The notes under the pieces were generated by a model, which did not search any database, had not been told where the DNA came from, and saw nothing but the letters and a program-made list of their open reading frames with translations. 64,000 bases of DNA, taken from positions 6,696,001 through 6,760,000 of the forward strand of contig NZ_CP029378.1 in NCBI RefSeq assembly GCF_003268675.1. The letters run 5' to 3'. A program made the position numbers and the translations under genes. Source of the stretch: Streptomyces bacillaris (GTDB taxonomy: Bacteria > Actinomycetota > Actinomycetes > Streptomycetales > Streptomycetaceae). Positions 24,348-33,269 of this stretch are shown piece by piece (the stretch's first letter is position 1; each line of letters starts with the position of its first letter).

Positions 24348-25511
24348 ATGACGGAGCGTGTGACCGGTACCCCCGGCCGGCGGACCCTTCTGGGCGCCGC
24401 CGTCCTCGGCACAGCGGCCCTCGGCCTGACCGGCACCGCCGCCCAGGCCGCCGAGCGGGGACGCGGCGGCTCCGGGAGCGGCCACGGCTCGCTGCGCGAC
24501 CTGCCCGTGCCGACCGTGATCGGCCACCGCGGGGCCAGCGGCTACCGCCCCGAGCACACCCTCGGCTCCTACCAGCTCGCGCTGGACCTGGGCGCGCACA
24601 TCGTCGAGCAGGATCTCGTCCCCACCAAGGACGGCCACCTCGTCTGCCGCCACGAGAACGACATCACCGGCACCACGGATGTCGCCGACCACCCCGAGTT
24701 CGCCGGCCGCAGGACCACCAAGACCATCGACGGCGTCTCCTACACCGGCTGGTTCACCGAGGACTTCACCCTCGCCGAGCTGAAGACCCTGCGGGCCACG
24801 GAGCGCATCCCCGGCAACCGCCCGGACAACACCCTCTACGACGGCCGCTGGACGGTCCCCACCTTCGAGGAGGTCCTGCGCTGGGCCGACAAGGAGGGCC
24901 GCAAGCGAGGGAAGCCCGTCTGGCTGTACGTCGAGACCAAGCACCCCACGTACTTCCGGAGCCTGGGCCTCGGCCTGGAGGAGCCCCTCGCCCGGCTGCT
25001 GCGCCGCTACGGCCGGGACCGCCGCACCTCGCCGCTCATCCTCCAGTCCTTCGAGCCCGGCTCCATCCAGCGCCTCGCCCGCCTGGTCGACACCCCGCGC
25101 GTCGTCCTGCTCTCCGGGCCCACCAGCCGCCCCTGGGACTTCGTCGAGTCGGGCGACCCGCGCACGGTGGCCGACCTGATCAAGCCCGCCGGGCTGGAGT
25201 GGATCGCCACCTACGCCCAGGGCATCGGCCCCACGCTCGACCTGATCATCCCCAAGGACGCCTCGGGCCGGCTCACCCGCCCGACCACGCTGGTCAAGGA
25301 CGCGCACGCCCGGGGCCTGCGCCTCCACCCGTACACCCTGCGCAACGAGAACAGCTTCCTGCCCGCCGACTTCCGGCGCGGCAGCGACCCCAACACCTAC
25401 GGTGACGTCTTCGGCGCCTACGCCGCGTACTTCGCCACCGGCATCGACGGCATCTTCACCGACCACCCGGACACCGCCCTGCTCGCGGCGGCGGACTTCA
25501 ACGGCCGCTGA
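24348..25511 (+). CDS. Tat-exported glycerophosphodiester phosphodiesterase
   Basis: The 387-residue GDPD-family protein hydrolyses glycerophosphodiesters to sn-glycerol 3-phosphate and alcohol. Residues 1-36 form a twin-arginine signal (PGRRTLLGAAVLG..., cleavage near AQAAE). The mature part starts with IGHRGASGYRPEHT (His60, Arg61, Glu69) and VEQDLV, and has HENDITGTTDV and the long TIM-barrel insert typical of periplasmic GlpQ-type enzymes. ATG at 24348 follows GCGAGGAGCATC. It scavenges phosphate or glycerol outside the cell. A strong hairpin follows. Confidence 0.9.
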   Translation: MTERVTGTPGRRTLLGAAVLGTAALGLTGTAAQAAERGRGGSGSGHGSLRDLPVPTVIGHRGASGYRPEHTLGSYQLALDLGAHIVEQDLVPTKDGHLVCRHENDITGTTDVADHPEFAGRRTTKTIDGVSYTGWFTEDFTLAELKTLRATERIPGNRPDNTLYDGRWTVPTFEEVLRWADKEGRKRGKPVWLYVETKHPTYFRSLGLGLEEPLARLLRRYGRDRRTSPLILQSFEPGSIQRLARLVDTPRVVLLSGPTSRPWDFVESGDPRTVADLIKPAGLEWIATYAQGIGPTLDLIIPKDASGRLTRPTTLVKDAHARGLRLHPYTLRNENSFLPADFRRGSDPNTYGDVFGAYAAYFATGIDGIFTDHPDTALLAAADFNGR

Positions 25512-25559
25512 CTTCCCCTTCCGGCCGACTCTTCCTTCGGTACGGGTCCTTCTGTACGG

Positions 25560-25609
25560 GACGGGCCCGGCGGCCGACGCGCAGGTATGCGTCAGCCGCC
25601 GGGCCCGTC
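25560..25609 (+). terminator. Terminator after the phosphodiesterase
   Basis: 21-bp stem (GACGGGCCCGGCGGC plus six more pairs, one mismatch) with an eight-base loop GCAGGTAT. Confidence 0.85.
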
Positions 25610-25677
25610 CGTGCCCCGGTCGGGTGGTGCCGCCCGCGCGGGGCAACCGGGCGCGCTGCCGCCGCGTTTGCCGGGGC

Positions 25678-26232
25678 ATGACGCTTCTCGATCATGAACC
25701 CGACCGGTCCGCCGTCACCGCCCGGACCGTCCGCGCCTTACAGCCCCTGGTCCGCGCGGAGGCGCGGGCCGAGGCGCCCGCCGCCGGGCTCGACCCCGCC
25801 GACCTCGAACAGACGGTGTGGCTGCGGCTGCTGGAACGCCCCACCGGCGCAGTCCCGCCCGGCGACCCGGCCCGCTGGGTGCGCGACACCGTACGGGCGG
25901 AGGCCCGGCGCGGCCGCCGTACGGTCCGGCGGGAACGCCCGTACGCCGGAACGGAACCGGCCGCTCCGCTCGTAACCGGTCCGGAGCGGGCCGCTCTCGG
26001 GGCCGCCGAGGGCCGGGCGCTGCGCGCCGCGATGGCCCGGCTGCCCGGACGCTGCGCCCGGCTGCTGGAGGCGATGCTGTCGCCCGCCGACCCGACGTAC
26101 CGGGAAATCGCAGGGGAGTTGGGTATCTCACAGGGGAGTTTGGGTCCCATCCGTTCCCGTTGCCTTGGATGTCTGCGCAGAATGCTCGCGGCGGAGGTTG
26201 CCGTCCCTGAACTGCGGGGAAGAGGGCGATAG
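25678..26232 (+). CDS. Sigma-70-like RNA polymerase sigma factor, small
   Basis: The 184-residue protein has a region-2-like helix (DPADLEQTVWLRLLER... WVRDTVRAEARRGRRT) and a region-4 helix-turn-helix (PTYREIAGELGISQGSLGPIRSRCLGCLRRML). The spacing is that of ECF-type sigma factors, although region 2 is poorly conserved, so it may be sigma-like but not independently active. ATG at 25678 is the first usable start after the terminator. No anti-sigma gene is adjacent; the next gene is an acetyltransferase. Confidence 0.75.
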   Translation: MTLLDHEPDRSAVTARTVRALQPLVRAEARAEAPAAGLDPADLEQTVWLRLLERPTGAVPPGDPARWVRDTVRAEARRGRRTVRRERPYAGTEPAAPLVTGPERAALGAAEGRALRAAMARLPGRCARLLEAMLSPADPTYREIAGELGISQGSLGPIRSRCLGCLRRMLAAEVAVPELRGRGR

Positions 26233-26269
26233 GCAACCGGGCGGACAGGTGAGCGGGAGGCGTGCACAC

Positions 26270-26773
26270 ATGGGCATGAGCGTGATCATCTCGGCGGCGA
26301 CGGCCGAGGACGTGGAGCAGATCTTCCGGCTCCAGTACCTCTGCTTCCAGCGCGAGGCCGAGCTGTACGACAACTACCGGATCGATCCGCTCGTCCAGAG
26401 CCTCGACGCGGTCCGCGGCGAAGTAGCCGACGACCTGGTGTTCGTGGCCCGCCTCGGGGACGAAGTCGTGGGTTCGGTACGCGGGTTCACCGACCCGGAC
26501 GGTACGGGCCAGATCGGCAAGCTCTGCGTGCACCCCCGGCTCCAGGGCCACGGGCTCGGCACCCGGCTGCTGAACGCGGCGGAGTCGGCCCTCGCGGCCC
26601 AGCGCGCGGCCACCCGCTTCCGGCTGCACACCGGACACCGCAGCGAGAGCAACCTCCGGCTCTACCGGCGGGCGGGGTACGCGCAGGTCGGCAACGCCAC
26701 GGGTACGGACGGGGTCCAGCTCATCCTGCTGGAGAAGGAAGTCGCGGCCCAGGAGTTCGTGGCCAGCGCCTGA
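26270..26773 (+). CDS. GNAT family N-acetyltransferase
   Basis: The 167-residue single-domain acetyltransferase has the acetyl-CoA loop in KLCVHPRLQGHGLGTRLLNAAE (R/Q-x-x-G-x-G/A) and a typical NLRLYRRAGY motif. Start is ATG 26270 or the in-frame ATG at 26276, with GCGGGAGG upstream. Substrate unknown. It overlaps nothing; it lies 37 bp after the sigma-like gene and convergent with the membrane pair downstream. Confidence 0.82.
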   Translation: MGMSVIISAATAEDVEQIFRLQYLCFQREAELYDNYRIDPLVQSLDAVRGEVADDLVFVARLGDEVVGSVRGFTDPDGTGQIGKLCVHPRLQGHGLGTRLLNAAESALAAQRAATRFRLHTGHRSESNLRLYRRAGYAQVGNATGTDGVQLILLEKEVAAQEFVASA

Positions 26774-26855
26774 CCGGACACCTCAAGAGGGCCCGGGACA
26801 TGACCGGGGCCCCGAAAGGGCCCGGGATCCAAGGCCCTCAGGGGCCGTCAGGCCC

Positions 26856-27329
26856 TCAGGCCCGCTTCGCGCGCCGCAGCCAGATCATCCCGGTGACCGG
26901 CAGGATCACCGGGATGAACAGGTAGCCCATCCCGAAGTCCGACCAGACCGTGGAGTCGGGGAAGGCGGACGGCTCGGCCAGCGTCCAGGCGCCGACGACC
27001 AGGACGCCCAGCAGCTCGGCGGCGCAGCACGCCAGCGCCGCCCGGCGGGCCCTCTCGCCCCCGCGCACCAGCGAGTACGTGATGAACCCGTAGACGACGG
27101 CGGCGACGGCCGAGAGCGAGTAGGCGAGCGGCGCCCGGTCGAAGCCCCGGATCACCTCGACGATCGAGCGCGAGGCCGCCGCGACGGTGAACACCCCGTA
27201 GAACCAGACCAGTACCCGGCCCGGCCCGGTGCCCAGCTCGAAGGACCCCTTCGAGGAAGAGGAGGGGGCGGCGGGGGTTGTGGTCGCGGCTTCGGGGGAG
27301 GGGTCCGGGCGCCGTTCGGTGTCACTCAC
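26856..27329 (-). CDS. Small integral membrane protein (4 TM)
   Basis: A 157-residue protein with a Ser/Thr/Pro-rich cytosolic N-terminus (about 30 residues) followed by four hydrophobic segments: LVWFYGVFTVAAASRSI, LAYSLSAVAAVVYGFITYSLV, ALACCAAELLGVLVVGAWTL and GMGYLFIPVILPVTGMIWL, ending in a basic RRAKRA. GTG at 27329 lies one base from the stop of the upstream gene, which makes an operon. No named function is known to me. Confidence 0.75.
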   Translation of the reverse strand: MSDTERRPDPSPEAATTTPAAPSSSSKGSFELGTGPGRVLVWFYGVFTVAAASRSIVEVIRGFDRAPLAYSLSAVAAVVYGFITYSLVRGGERARRAALACCAAELLGVLVVGAWTLAEPSAFPDSTVWSDFGMGYLFIPVILPVTGMIWLRRAKRA

Positions 27330-27330
27330 G

Positions 27331-27690
27331 TCAGTTACCCCAGATGTCGTAGAGCCGTACTTCGAGGACCGCCAGGACGAGCGCGCCCGCGGCCACCGTC
27401 ACCGAGCCCCAGCGGGTCCGCTCGGACAACGACAGGACGCCCGCCGCCGGTACGGCCGCGAACGAGCCGATCAGATAGGCGATGAACACCGCCGTCCCCT
27501 GCTCCGGCCGCTCCCCGCGCGCCAGCTGCACGATGCCCACCACCAGCTGGGCCAGGGCCAGCACGGTCACCACGGCCATCCCGATGAAGTGCCAGTCCTT
27601 CGTCGGCTGGTCCTTGTAGGCGGCGTGTCCGCACCAGGCGGCGAGGGCGAGCGCGGTCACGGCGACCGCGACCGTCAGGGCGTCAAGCAT
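27331..27690 (-). CDS. Small integral membrane protein (4 TM)
   Basis: A 119-residue protein almost entirely made of four hydrophobic helices (VAVAVTALALAAWCGHAAY, GMAVVTVLALAQLVVGIVQL, FIAYLIGSFAAVPAAGVL, VTVAAGALVLAVLEVRLY). First gene of a two-gene unit with the 157-residue membrane protein; the two probably form a complex or work together (inference). ATG at 27690. Function unknown. Confidence 0.75.
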   Translation of the reverse strand: MLDALTVAVAVTALALAAWCGHAAYKDQPTKDWHFIGMAVVTVLALAQLVVGIVQLARGERPEQGTAVFIAYLIGSFAAVPAAGVLSLSERTRWGSVTVAAGALVLAVLEVRLYDIWGN

Positions 27691-28019
27691 GTAGCGAGGG
27701 TATTACGGCCGCGCCACCCGCCCGCGTGCGCCCCCGACCTGCGCCGACGGCCTCCTCCGTATGTCTGGCGTATGTCCCGCGTGTGTCCCGGGAGGAGGCC
27801 GCGACCGTGGCCTTTGCCACAACGAACACCCTCGCCACCCCCTCCGACCTCCGCACACGGCTCCGTACGACACCCGCATCCACCCCTATAAGTGCAGGTC
27901 AGAGCGTTTTTCTCGTACGTCGGTGAGGCGGCCCGGAGCGCCTCCGCAGGCTGTCCACGGCTGTCCGCTATGCGGACGGACGGGATCGCTCCGCAGTTAC
28001 GTCTGTTTTACTTGGGCCC
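27691..28019. other. Intergenic region without gene, upstream of the met leader
   Basis: The 329-bp gap between the divergent membrane pair and the metNIQ leader shows no open frame with convincing codon use. A short dyad GTCCGC-TAT-GCGGAC lies at 27963-27977. The end (TTACTT 28008-28013) may be the -10 of a leaderless transcript starting at 28020. Confidence 0.5.
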
Positions 28020-28106
28020 ATGACCACGACGAGCAGCCGCACCCTTGCGACCGAGGCGATCAGTACGCCCGGTGCTCGTTGTATGTGTCGAATGCGCGCC
28101 TTCTGA
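28020..28106 (+). CDS. 28-residue leader peptide ahead of metNIQ
   Basis: A short frame from ATG 28020 to TGA 28104-28106 begins MTTTSSRTLATEAISTPG and ends with a Cys-Met-Cys-Arg-Met-Arg-Ala-Phe tail. A -10-like TTACTT lies six bases before the ATG, and there is no ribosome site, so a leaderless mRNA is likely. The Cys and Met codons cluster at the end of the peptide, 219 bp before the methionine transporter, as in amino-acid-sensing attenuator peptides. Short stems follow (CGTTC...GAACG near 28156). Function as a cis-acting leader is inference. Confidence 0.5.
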   Translation: MTTTSSRTLATEAISTPGARCMCRMRAF

Positions 28107-28325
28107 GGGCCCCAGCCTGAGCCTCGCGCCCCGAAGCGAGACCGAGCCTGTGCCGTTCGCCCCCTGTGGAACGAGCCGCCCGAGCATGCGCTGTCCCCGG
28201 CCGACCGCCGTACACAGCCGTGCTGAGACGTAACCGGCCGACCAGCCCGCATCAGTCTCTTCAGACGTTTGCCCCGTGCCCGGCGGACACCCGCGCCGCG
28301 CACTCGACAGTGACGGAAACCCCCT

Positions 28326-29447
28326 GTGATCACCACGACGGGCCTCACGAAGGTCTACCAGTCGCGCGACCGCGAGGTCACCGCACTCGACGGAGTCGAC
28401 CTCCACGTCCGCGAGGGCGAGATATACGGCGTCATCGGACAGAGCGGCGCCGGGAAGTCCTCCCTCATCCGCTGCGTCAACCTGCTGGAGCGCCCCACCT
28501 CCGGCACGGTCACCGTGGCCGGCCAGGACCTCACCGCCCTCGCCGGACGCGGCCGGCGGGCGAGCAAGGAACTGCGCGCGGCCCGCACCCGGATCGGCAT
28601 GGTCTTCCAGCACTTCAACCTGCTGAGCTCGCGCACCGTCTTGGACAACGTCGAACTCCCCCTGGAGATCCTCGGCGTCTCCGGCCAGGAGCGCACCCGC
28701 AAGGCGAAGGAACTCCTCGACCTGGTCGGCCTCGCCGAGAAGGCGAAGTCCTACCCCGGTCAGCTCTCCGGCGGCCAGAAGCAGCGCGTGGGCATCGCCC
28801 GCGCCCTGGCGGGCGACCCCAAGGTGCTGCTCTCGGACGAGGCGACCTCCGCCCTCGACCCCGAGACCACCCGCTCCATCCTCCAGCTGCTGCGTGACCT
28901 CAACCAGCAGCTCGGTCTGACCATCCTGCTGATCACCCACGAGATGGACGTCGTCAAGACGATCTGCGACTCCGCCGCCCTCATGCAGCGCGGCCGGATC
29001 GTGGAGTCCGGCACGGTCGGCGGACTGCTCGCCACCCCCGGCTCCGAGCTGGCGAGCGAGCTGTTCCCGGTCGGCGGGACCGCCTCCGGACCGGACCGTA
29101 CGGTCGTGGACGTCACCTTCCACGGGGAAGCCGCCTCCCAGCCGGTGATCTCGCAGCTCTCCCGTACGTACAACATCGACATATCGATCCTCGGCGCCGC
29201 GATGGACACCGTCGGCGGCAAGCAGATCGGCCGGATGCGCATCGAGCTGCCCGGCCGGTTCGAGGAGAACGTCGTCCCCATCGGCTTCCTGCGTGAACAG
29301 GGCCTCCAGGCCGAGGTCGTCGAGGACGAGAAGGGCCCGCGGGACCCGAAGGCCTCCGCCGCGACCGCGCAATCCGCCGGGACCCCCGCCGCCACGACCG
29401 TCCCCGAGCAGACGCCCGCCGCCATCACCAAGGAGGTCGTCAAGTGA
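28326..29447 (+). CDS. metN: Methionine ABC transporter, ATP-binding protein
   Basis: The 373-residue ATPase drives methionine import. The N-terminal ABC domain has Walker A GQSGAGKSSL, signature LSGGQKQRVGIARAL, and Walker B VLLSDEATSALD; the switch His is in LITHEM. The C-terminal NIL regulatory domain (about residues 265-340, VVDVTFHGEAASQPVISQL) binds methionine and slows transport when internal methionine is high. GTG at 28326 begins the conserved sequence. It overlaps metI by 4 bp; the upstream leader is 219 bp away. Confidence 0.95.
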   Translation: MITTTGLTKVYQSRDREVTALDGVDLHVREGEIYGVIGQSGAGKSSLIRCVNLLERPTSGTVTVAGQDLTALAGRGRRASKELRAARTRIGMVFQHFNLLSSRTVLDNVELPLEILGVSGQERTRKAKELLDLVGLAEKAKSYPGQLSGGQKQRVGIARALAGDPKVLLSDEATSALDPETTRSILQLLRDLNQQLGLTILLITHEMDVVKTICDSAALMQRGRIVESGTVGGLLATPGSELASELFPVGGTASGPDRTVVDVTFHGEAASQPVISQLSRTYNIDISILGAAMDTVGGKQIGRMRIELPGRFEENVVPIGFLREQGLQAEVVEDEKGPRDPKASAATAQSAGTPAATTVPEQTPAAITKEVVK

Positions 29448-30115
29448 CCTGGTCCGAAATGCAGCCCCTGCTGACCCAGGGCACCCTCGACACCCTCTAC
29501 ATGGTGCTCTGGTCGACGCTGGTCACCGTCGCCGGCGGACTGCCGCTCGGTGTCCTGCTGGTCCTCACCGACAAGGGCGGACTGCTCCAGAACACCGTGG
29601 TGAACAAGGTCACCGGCGTGATCGTGAACATCGGCCGCTCGCTGCCCTTCATCATCCTGCTGATCGCCCTGATCCCCTTCACCACCTGGGTCGTCGGCAC
29701 CTTCATCGGCCCCACCGCGATGATCGTGCCGCTCGCCGTCGGCGCCATCCCGTTCTTCGCCCGGCTCGTCGAGACGGCGATCCGGGAGGTCGACCACGGG
29801 CTCGTCGAAGCGGTGCAGTCGATGGGCGGCTCGATCCCCACCATCGTCCGCAAGGTGCTCCTGCCGCAGGCCCTGCCCTCGATCGTCTCCGGCGTCACCA
29901 CCACCCTCATCGTGCTCATCGGCTACTCCGCGATGGCCGGTGCGGTCGGCGGCGAAGGGCTCGGCTCCAAGGCCGTCACCTACGGATTCCAGCGCTTCGA
30001 CAACCAGTTCATGCTGATCACGGTCGCCCTCCTGATCGTCATCGTCAGCGTGATCCAGCTGATCGGCGACCTCGCCGTACGGCTGCTGGCCCGCCGCGGC
30101 CGCACCGCCTCCTGA
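29444..30115 (+). CDS. metI: Methionine ABC transporter permease
   Basis: The 223-residue permease has five to six membrane helices and the EAA coupling motif that contacts the ATPase, here VEAVQSMGGSIPTIVRKVLLPQALPSIV. It works with MetN and the MetQ lipoprotein. The GTG start is shared with the end of metN (29444-29447), following AAGGAGGTCG. MetQ follows after about 100 bp on the same strand. Confidence 0.95.
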   Translation: MTWSEMQPLLTQGTLDTLYMVLWSTLVTVAGGLPLGVLLVLTDKGGLLQNTVVNKVTGVIVNIGRSLPFIILLIALIPFTTWVVGTFIGPTAMIVPLAVGAIPFFARLVETAIREVDHGLVEAVQSMGGSIPTIVRKVLLPQALPSIVSGVTTTLIVLIGYSAMAGAVGGEGLGSKAVTYGFQRFDNQFMLITVALLIVIVSVIQLIGDLAVRLLARRGRTAS

Positions 30116-30221
30116 GGATCCCGGCTCCCCGAGGTCCCGAGGCCCCCTGAACTTCCCGTCCCCACCAAGCCCGAACTCCTTGTCCGGGCGCACCACCACC
30201 ATGAAGAAAGAGGCACTTTTC

Positions 30222-31088
30222 GTGCGCAAGAACATCAAGATCACCGCAGCCGCCGCTTCCGTCGCTGCCCTTGCCCTGGGGCTCAGCGCCTGCGGTACGG
30301 ACTCCGACCCGGCCTCCAAGAGCGAGAGCGGCGCCAAGGCCGACACCTCCAAGGCGCTCGTCGTCGCCGCGTCCCCGACGCCGCACGCCGACATCCTGAA
30401 CTTCGTCAAGAAGAACCTGGCGGAGAAGGAGGGCCTCAAGCTGGAGGTCAAGGAGTTCACGGACTACGTCCTGCCGAACACCGCCACCCAGTCCGGCCAG
30501 GTCGACGCCAACTTCTTCCAGCACAAGCCGTACCTGGACGACTTCAACGCGAAGAACAAGACCACCATCGTCCCGGTCGTCAACGTCCACCTGGAGCCGC
30601 TGGGCCTTTACTCCAAGAAGCTCAAGGACATCAAGGACATCAAGGCCGGCCAGACCGTCGCCGTCCCCAACGACACCACCAACGGCGGCCGCGCCCTCCA
30701 GCTGCTCGCCGAGAACGGCCTGATCACCCTCAAGGACGGCGTCGGCACCAGCGCCAAGCTGAGCGACATCACCGACAAGAAGGGCCTGGAGTTCAAGGAG
30801 CTGGAGGCCGCCACCGTGCCCCGCGCCCTGAACGACGTGGACGCCGCCGTCATCAACGGCAACTACGCCCTGGAGGCCAAGCTCTCCCCGGCCAAGGACT
30901 CCCTGGCCCTGGAGAAGGCCGAGGGCAACCCGTACGCCAACTTCCTGGCGGTCAAGGAAGGCAACGAGAAGGACCCGCGCGTCGAGAAGCTCGCCAAGCT
31001 CCTCAACTCCGACGAGGTCAAGAAGTTCATCGACGACACCTACCAGGGCTCGATCGTCGCCTCCTTCGGCGCCCCGGCCAAGTCCTGA
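30222..31088 (+). CDS. metQ: Methionine-binding lipoprotein
   Basis: The 288-residue substrate-binding lipoprotein of the methionine importer has a signal ending in the lipobox LGLSAC with lipid-modified Cys24 (counted from GTG 30222). The NLPA-type domain follows (VVAASPTPHADILNFVKKNL, VDANFFQHKPYLDDFN, PNDTTNGGRALQLL, NGNYALEAKL). GTG at 30222 has AAAGAGG upstream; ATG at 30201 is an alternative with a longer n-region. It is anchored outside the membrane next to MetI. Confidence 0.94.
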   Translation: MRKNIKITAAAASVAALALGLSACGTDSDPASKSESGAKADTSKALVVAASPTPHADILNFVKKNLAEKEGLKLEVKEFTDYVLPNTATQSGQVDANFFQHKPYLDDFNAKNKTTIVPVVNVHLEPLGLYSKKLKDIKDIKAGQTVAVPNDTTNGGRALQLLAENGLITLKDGVGTSAKLSDITDKKGLEFKELEAATVPRALNDVDAAVINGNYALEAKLSPAKDSLALEKAEGNPYANFLAVKEGNEKDPRVEKLAKLLNSDEVKKFIDDTYQGSIVASFGAPAKS

Positions 31089-31110
31089 CCCACGACCGGC
31101 ACTTGACCGA

Positions 31111-31148
31111 CGGAGCCCCGCCCCTTCCCCGGAAGGCGCGGGGCTCCG
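31111..31148 (+). terminator. Terminator of metNIQ
   Basis: 11-bp stem CGGAGCCCCGC / GCGGGGCTCCG beginning 22 bases after the metQ stop. Confidence 0.82.
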
Positions 31149-31228
31149 CCGTGCGGACCCGGCCATGCGCGACGCGCACCCGATGCTGCATGCTGTGCTT
31201 TTAACCGGTCTTCTGCATGGAGCTGCGC

Positions 31229-31876
31229 ATGACTACCACCTTTCCGTCCATCTCCATCAGCACGGACAGGTTGGTGATGCGCCCCTTCGAGATGGCCGAC
31301 ATCCCCGCGTACATCGAGATGATGAACGACGAGACGGTCGTCGCCTGGACCGACGGACCACACCCTTACACCCAGGTCGACGCCGAACGCTGGGTCCGCA
31401 GAATCGCCCCCGGGGAACGCACCTCGGGCCATGGCATCGCCCTCGCCGTCACCGAGTTCCTCACCCAGCGGCTCGTCGGCAGCGTCCAGCTCCTCAACAC
31501 CGACTGGCGCACCCTGGCCACCGAGGTCCGCTACATCACCGCCCCCTGGGCGCGCGGCGAGGGGTACGCCACCGAATCGGTGCTGGCCGTCGCGGAGTGG
31601 CTCTTCCGCGACCAGGGCTTCGAACGCCTCGAACTGCGCACCCCCGCCGACAACACCGCCGCCCAGCAGGTCGCGCAGAAGCTCGGCTGCATCAGCGAGG
31701 GCGTCCTGCGCAACGCCCGGATCGCCCGGACCCGCACCGAGAACGGCACCGACGGCGGCTGGACCGACATCCGTACCGACCTGATCGTCTGGGGGCTCCT
31801 CCCCGAGGACCTCGAAGGCGTCGCCGAGCAGCTGGCCGACGCCGGGGGCTACGGCACGTACAACGACTGGAAGTGA
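31229..31876 (+). CDS. GNAT (RimJ/RimL-like) N-acetyltransferase
   Basis: The 215-residue enzyme has the acetyltransferase_3 layout: STDRLVMRPFEMADIPAYIEM at the N-terminus, the acetyl-CoA loop APWARGEGYATESVLAVAEW, and LRTPADNTAAQQVAQKLGC. Such enzymes acetylate protein N-termini, ribosomal proteins or small amines. ATG 31229 has GGAG nine bases upstream; ATG 31217 is further out without a site. Monocistronic. Confidence 0.85.
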   Translation: MTTTFPSISISTDRLVMRPFEMADIPAYIEMMNDETVVAWTDGPHPYTQVDAERWVRRIAPGERTSGHGIALAVTEFLTQRLVGSVQLLNTDWRTLATEVRYITAPWARGEGYATESVLAVAEWLFRDQGFERLELRTPADNTAAQQVAQKLGCISEGVLRNARIARTRTENGTDGGWTDIRTDLIVWGLLPEDLEGVAEQLADAGGYGTYNDWK

Positions 31877-32021
31877 GCACGACGGGCCTCCGGTACGGGC
31901 TCCCCGAGGCCACCGGCCGGGCTCCGGTCCGGACCGGGTACTGTCACCCCTGCCCACCCTGCACCCCGCACGCGCACGGGCACCCCCTCGCTCCCTCCGA
32001 CACCCCAGGAGACAGACGACG

Positions 32022-33269
32022 ATGGCCGACCGGGTCACGGTGATCGGCTGGGACGGCTCGCCACTGACCAGGGCGGCCACGGCCGCGCTCTCGGCCGCCA
32101 CGCTCGTCGCGGGCGCCGCCCACCACCTCGCCCTGCCCGAAGTGCCCGAGGCCGCCGAGCGCATCCGCCTCGGCAGCGTCGACCTGGCCGCCCGCCGCAT
32201 CGCCGGCCACCGCGGCAGCGCCGTCGTCCTCGCCGACGGCGACCCCGGCTTCTTCGGTGTCGTCCGCACCCTGCGCGCCCCCGAACACGGCCTGGAGGTC
32301 GAGGTCGTCCCGGCCGTCTCCGCCGTCGCCACCGCCTTCGCCCGCGCCGGAATGCCCTGGGACGACGCCCAGATCGTCGTCGCCCACCCGCGCACCCTGC
32401 GCCGCGCCGTCAACGTCTGCCGGGCCCACCACAAGGTCGCCGTCCTCACCTCACCGGGCGCGGGCCCCGCCGAACTGGCGCTGCTCCTCGAAGGCGTCCA
32501 CCGCACCTTCGTGATCTGCGAGGAGCTGGGCACCGACCGCGAACGCGTCACCGTCCTCACCTCCGACAAGGCCGCCGACCACGCCTGGCGCGACCCCAAC
32601 GTCGTCATCGTCGTCGGCGGCGCAGGCCCCGAGACCGCCACCACCGCCCCCGCGGCCTGGATCGCAGGCCGCCGCCCCGCCCAGCCCCCCGGCATCCGGG
32701 GTTGGGCCCTGCCCCCCGAGGCCTACCGGGAGGCGGGGGCCGAAGGCGTACGGGAGTCCGGCGAGGGGGAGTTCCCGCAGCTGCGCGCCGCCCAGCTGGC
32801 CGTCCTCGGCCCCCGCACCGGCGACCTGGTCTGGGACATCGGCTCCGGCAGCGGCGCCCTCGCCGTCGAAGCGGCCCGCTTCGGGGCGGCCGTGCTGGCG
32901 GTGGACGCCGACCCGGGAGCCTGCTCCCGTACGGACGCCGCCGCCCGCGCCTTCGGCGTCCCCCTCCAGATCGTCTGCGGCCGGGCCCCGCAGGTCCTGG
33001 AACGGCTGCCCGAACCCGATGTCGTACGGGTCGGGGGAGGGGGCGTCCAGGTGGTGCGCGCGGTCGTGGACCGGCGCCCGGAACGCATCGTCACCCACGC
33101 CTCCACCCGGGACGAGGCCGAGGCCCTGGGCGCGGCGCTCACCGGCAACGGCTACACCACCGAGTGCTCGCTGCTCCAGTCCGTCGACCTGGACACCGAG
33201 GTGTGGACCGAGCGTGAACGGTCCGTCGTGTTCCTTCTCTCCGCACGGCGTTCGGACCTCGCCCCCTGA
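32022..33269 (+). CDS. cobL: Precorrin-6Y C5,15-methyltransferase (CobL, CbiE-CbiT fusion)
   Basis: The 415-residue fusion methylates precorrin-6Y at C5 and C15 and decarboxylates it at C12 in cobalamin synthesis. Residues about 1-210 are the CbiE tetrapyrrole methylase (VTVIGWDGSPL, LADGDPGFFGVVRTL, VVPAVSAVATAFARAG); residues about 240-410 are the CbiT SAM methyltransferase (VWDIGSGSGALAVEAARFG). ATG at 32022 follows AGGAGACAGACGACG. The next gene, a BluB-CobT fusion, belongs to the same pathway but is separated by 334 bp, so it may have its own promoter. Confidence 0.93.
   Translation: MADRVTVIGWDGSPLTRAATAALSAATLVAGAAHHLALPEVPEAAERIRLGSVDLAARRIAGHRGSAVVLADGDPGFFGVVRTLRAPEHGLEVEVVPAVSAVATAFARAGMPWDDAQIVVAHPRTLRRAVNVCRAHHKVAVLTSPGAGPAELALLLEGVHRTFVICEELGTDRERVTVLTSDKAADHAWRDPNVVIVVGGAGPETATTAPAAWIAGRRPAQPPGIRGWALPPEAYREAGAEGVRESGEGEFPQLRAAQLAVLGPRTGDLVWDIGSGSGALAVEAARFGAAVLAVDADPGACSRTDAAARAFGVPLQIVCGRAPQVLERLPEPDVVRVGGGGVQVVRAVVDRRPERIVTHASTRDEAEALGAALTGNGYTTECSLLQSVDLDTEVWTERERSVVFLLSARRSDLAP

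Noticed and set aside
28107..28325. SAM riboswitch in the metN leader
   Set aside because: None of the conserved SAM-I, SAM-II or SAM-IV cores could be recognised; only weak short stems are present.
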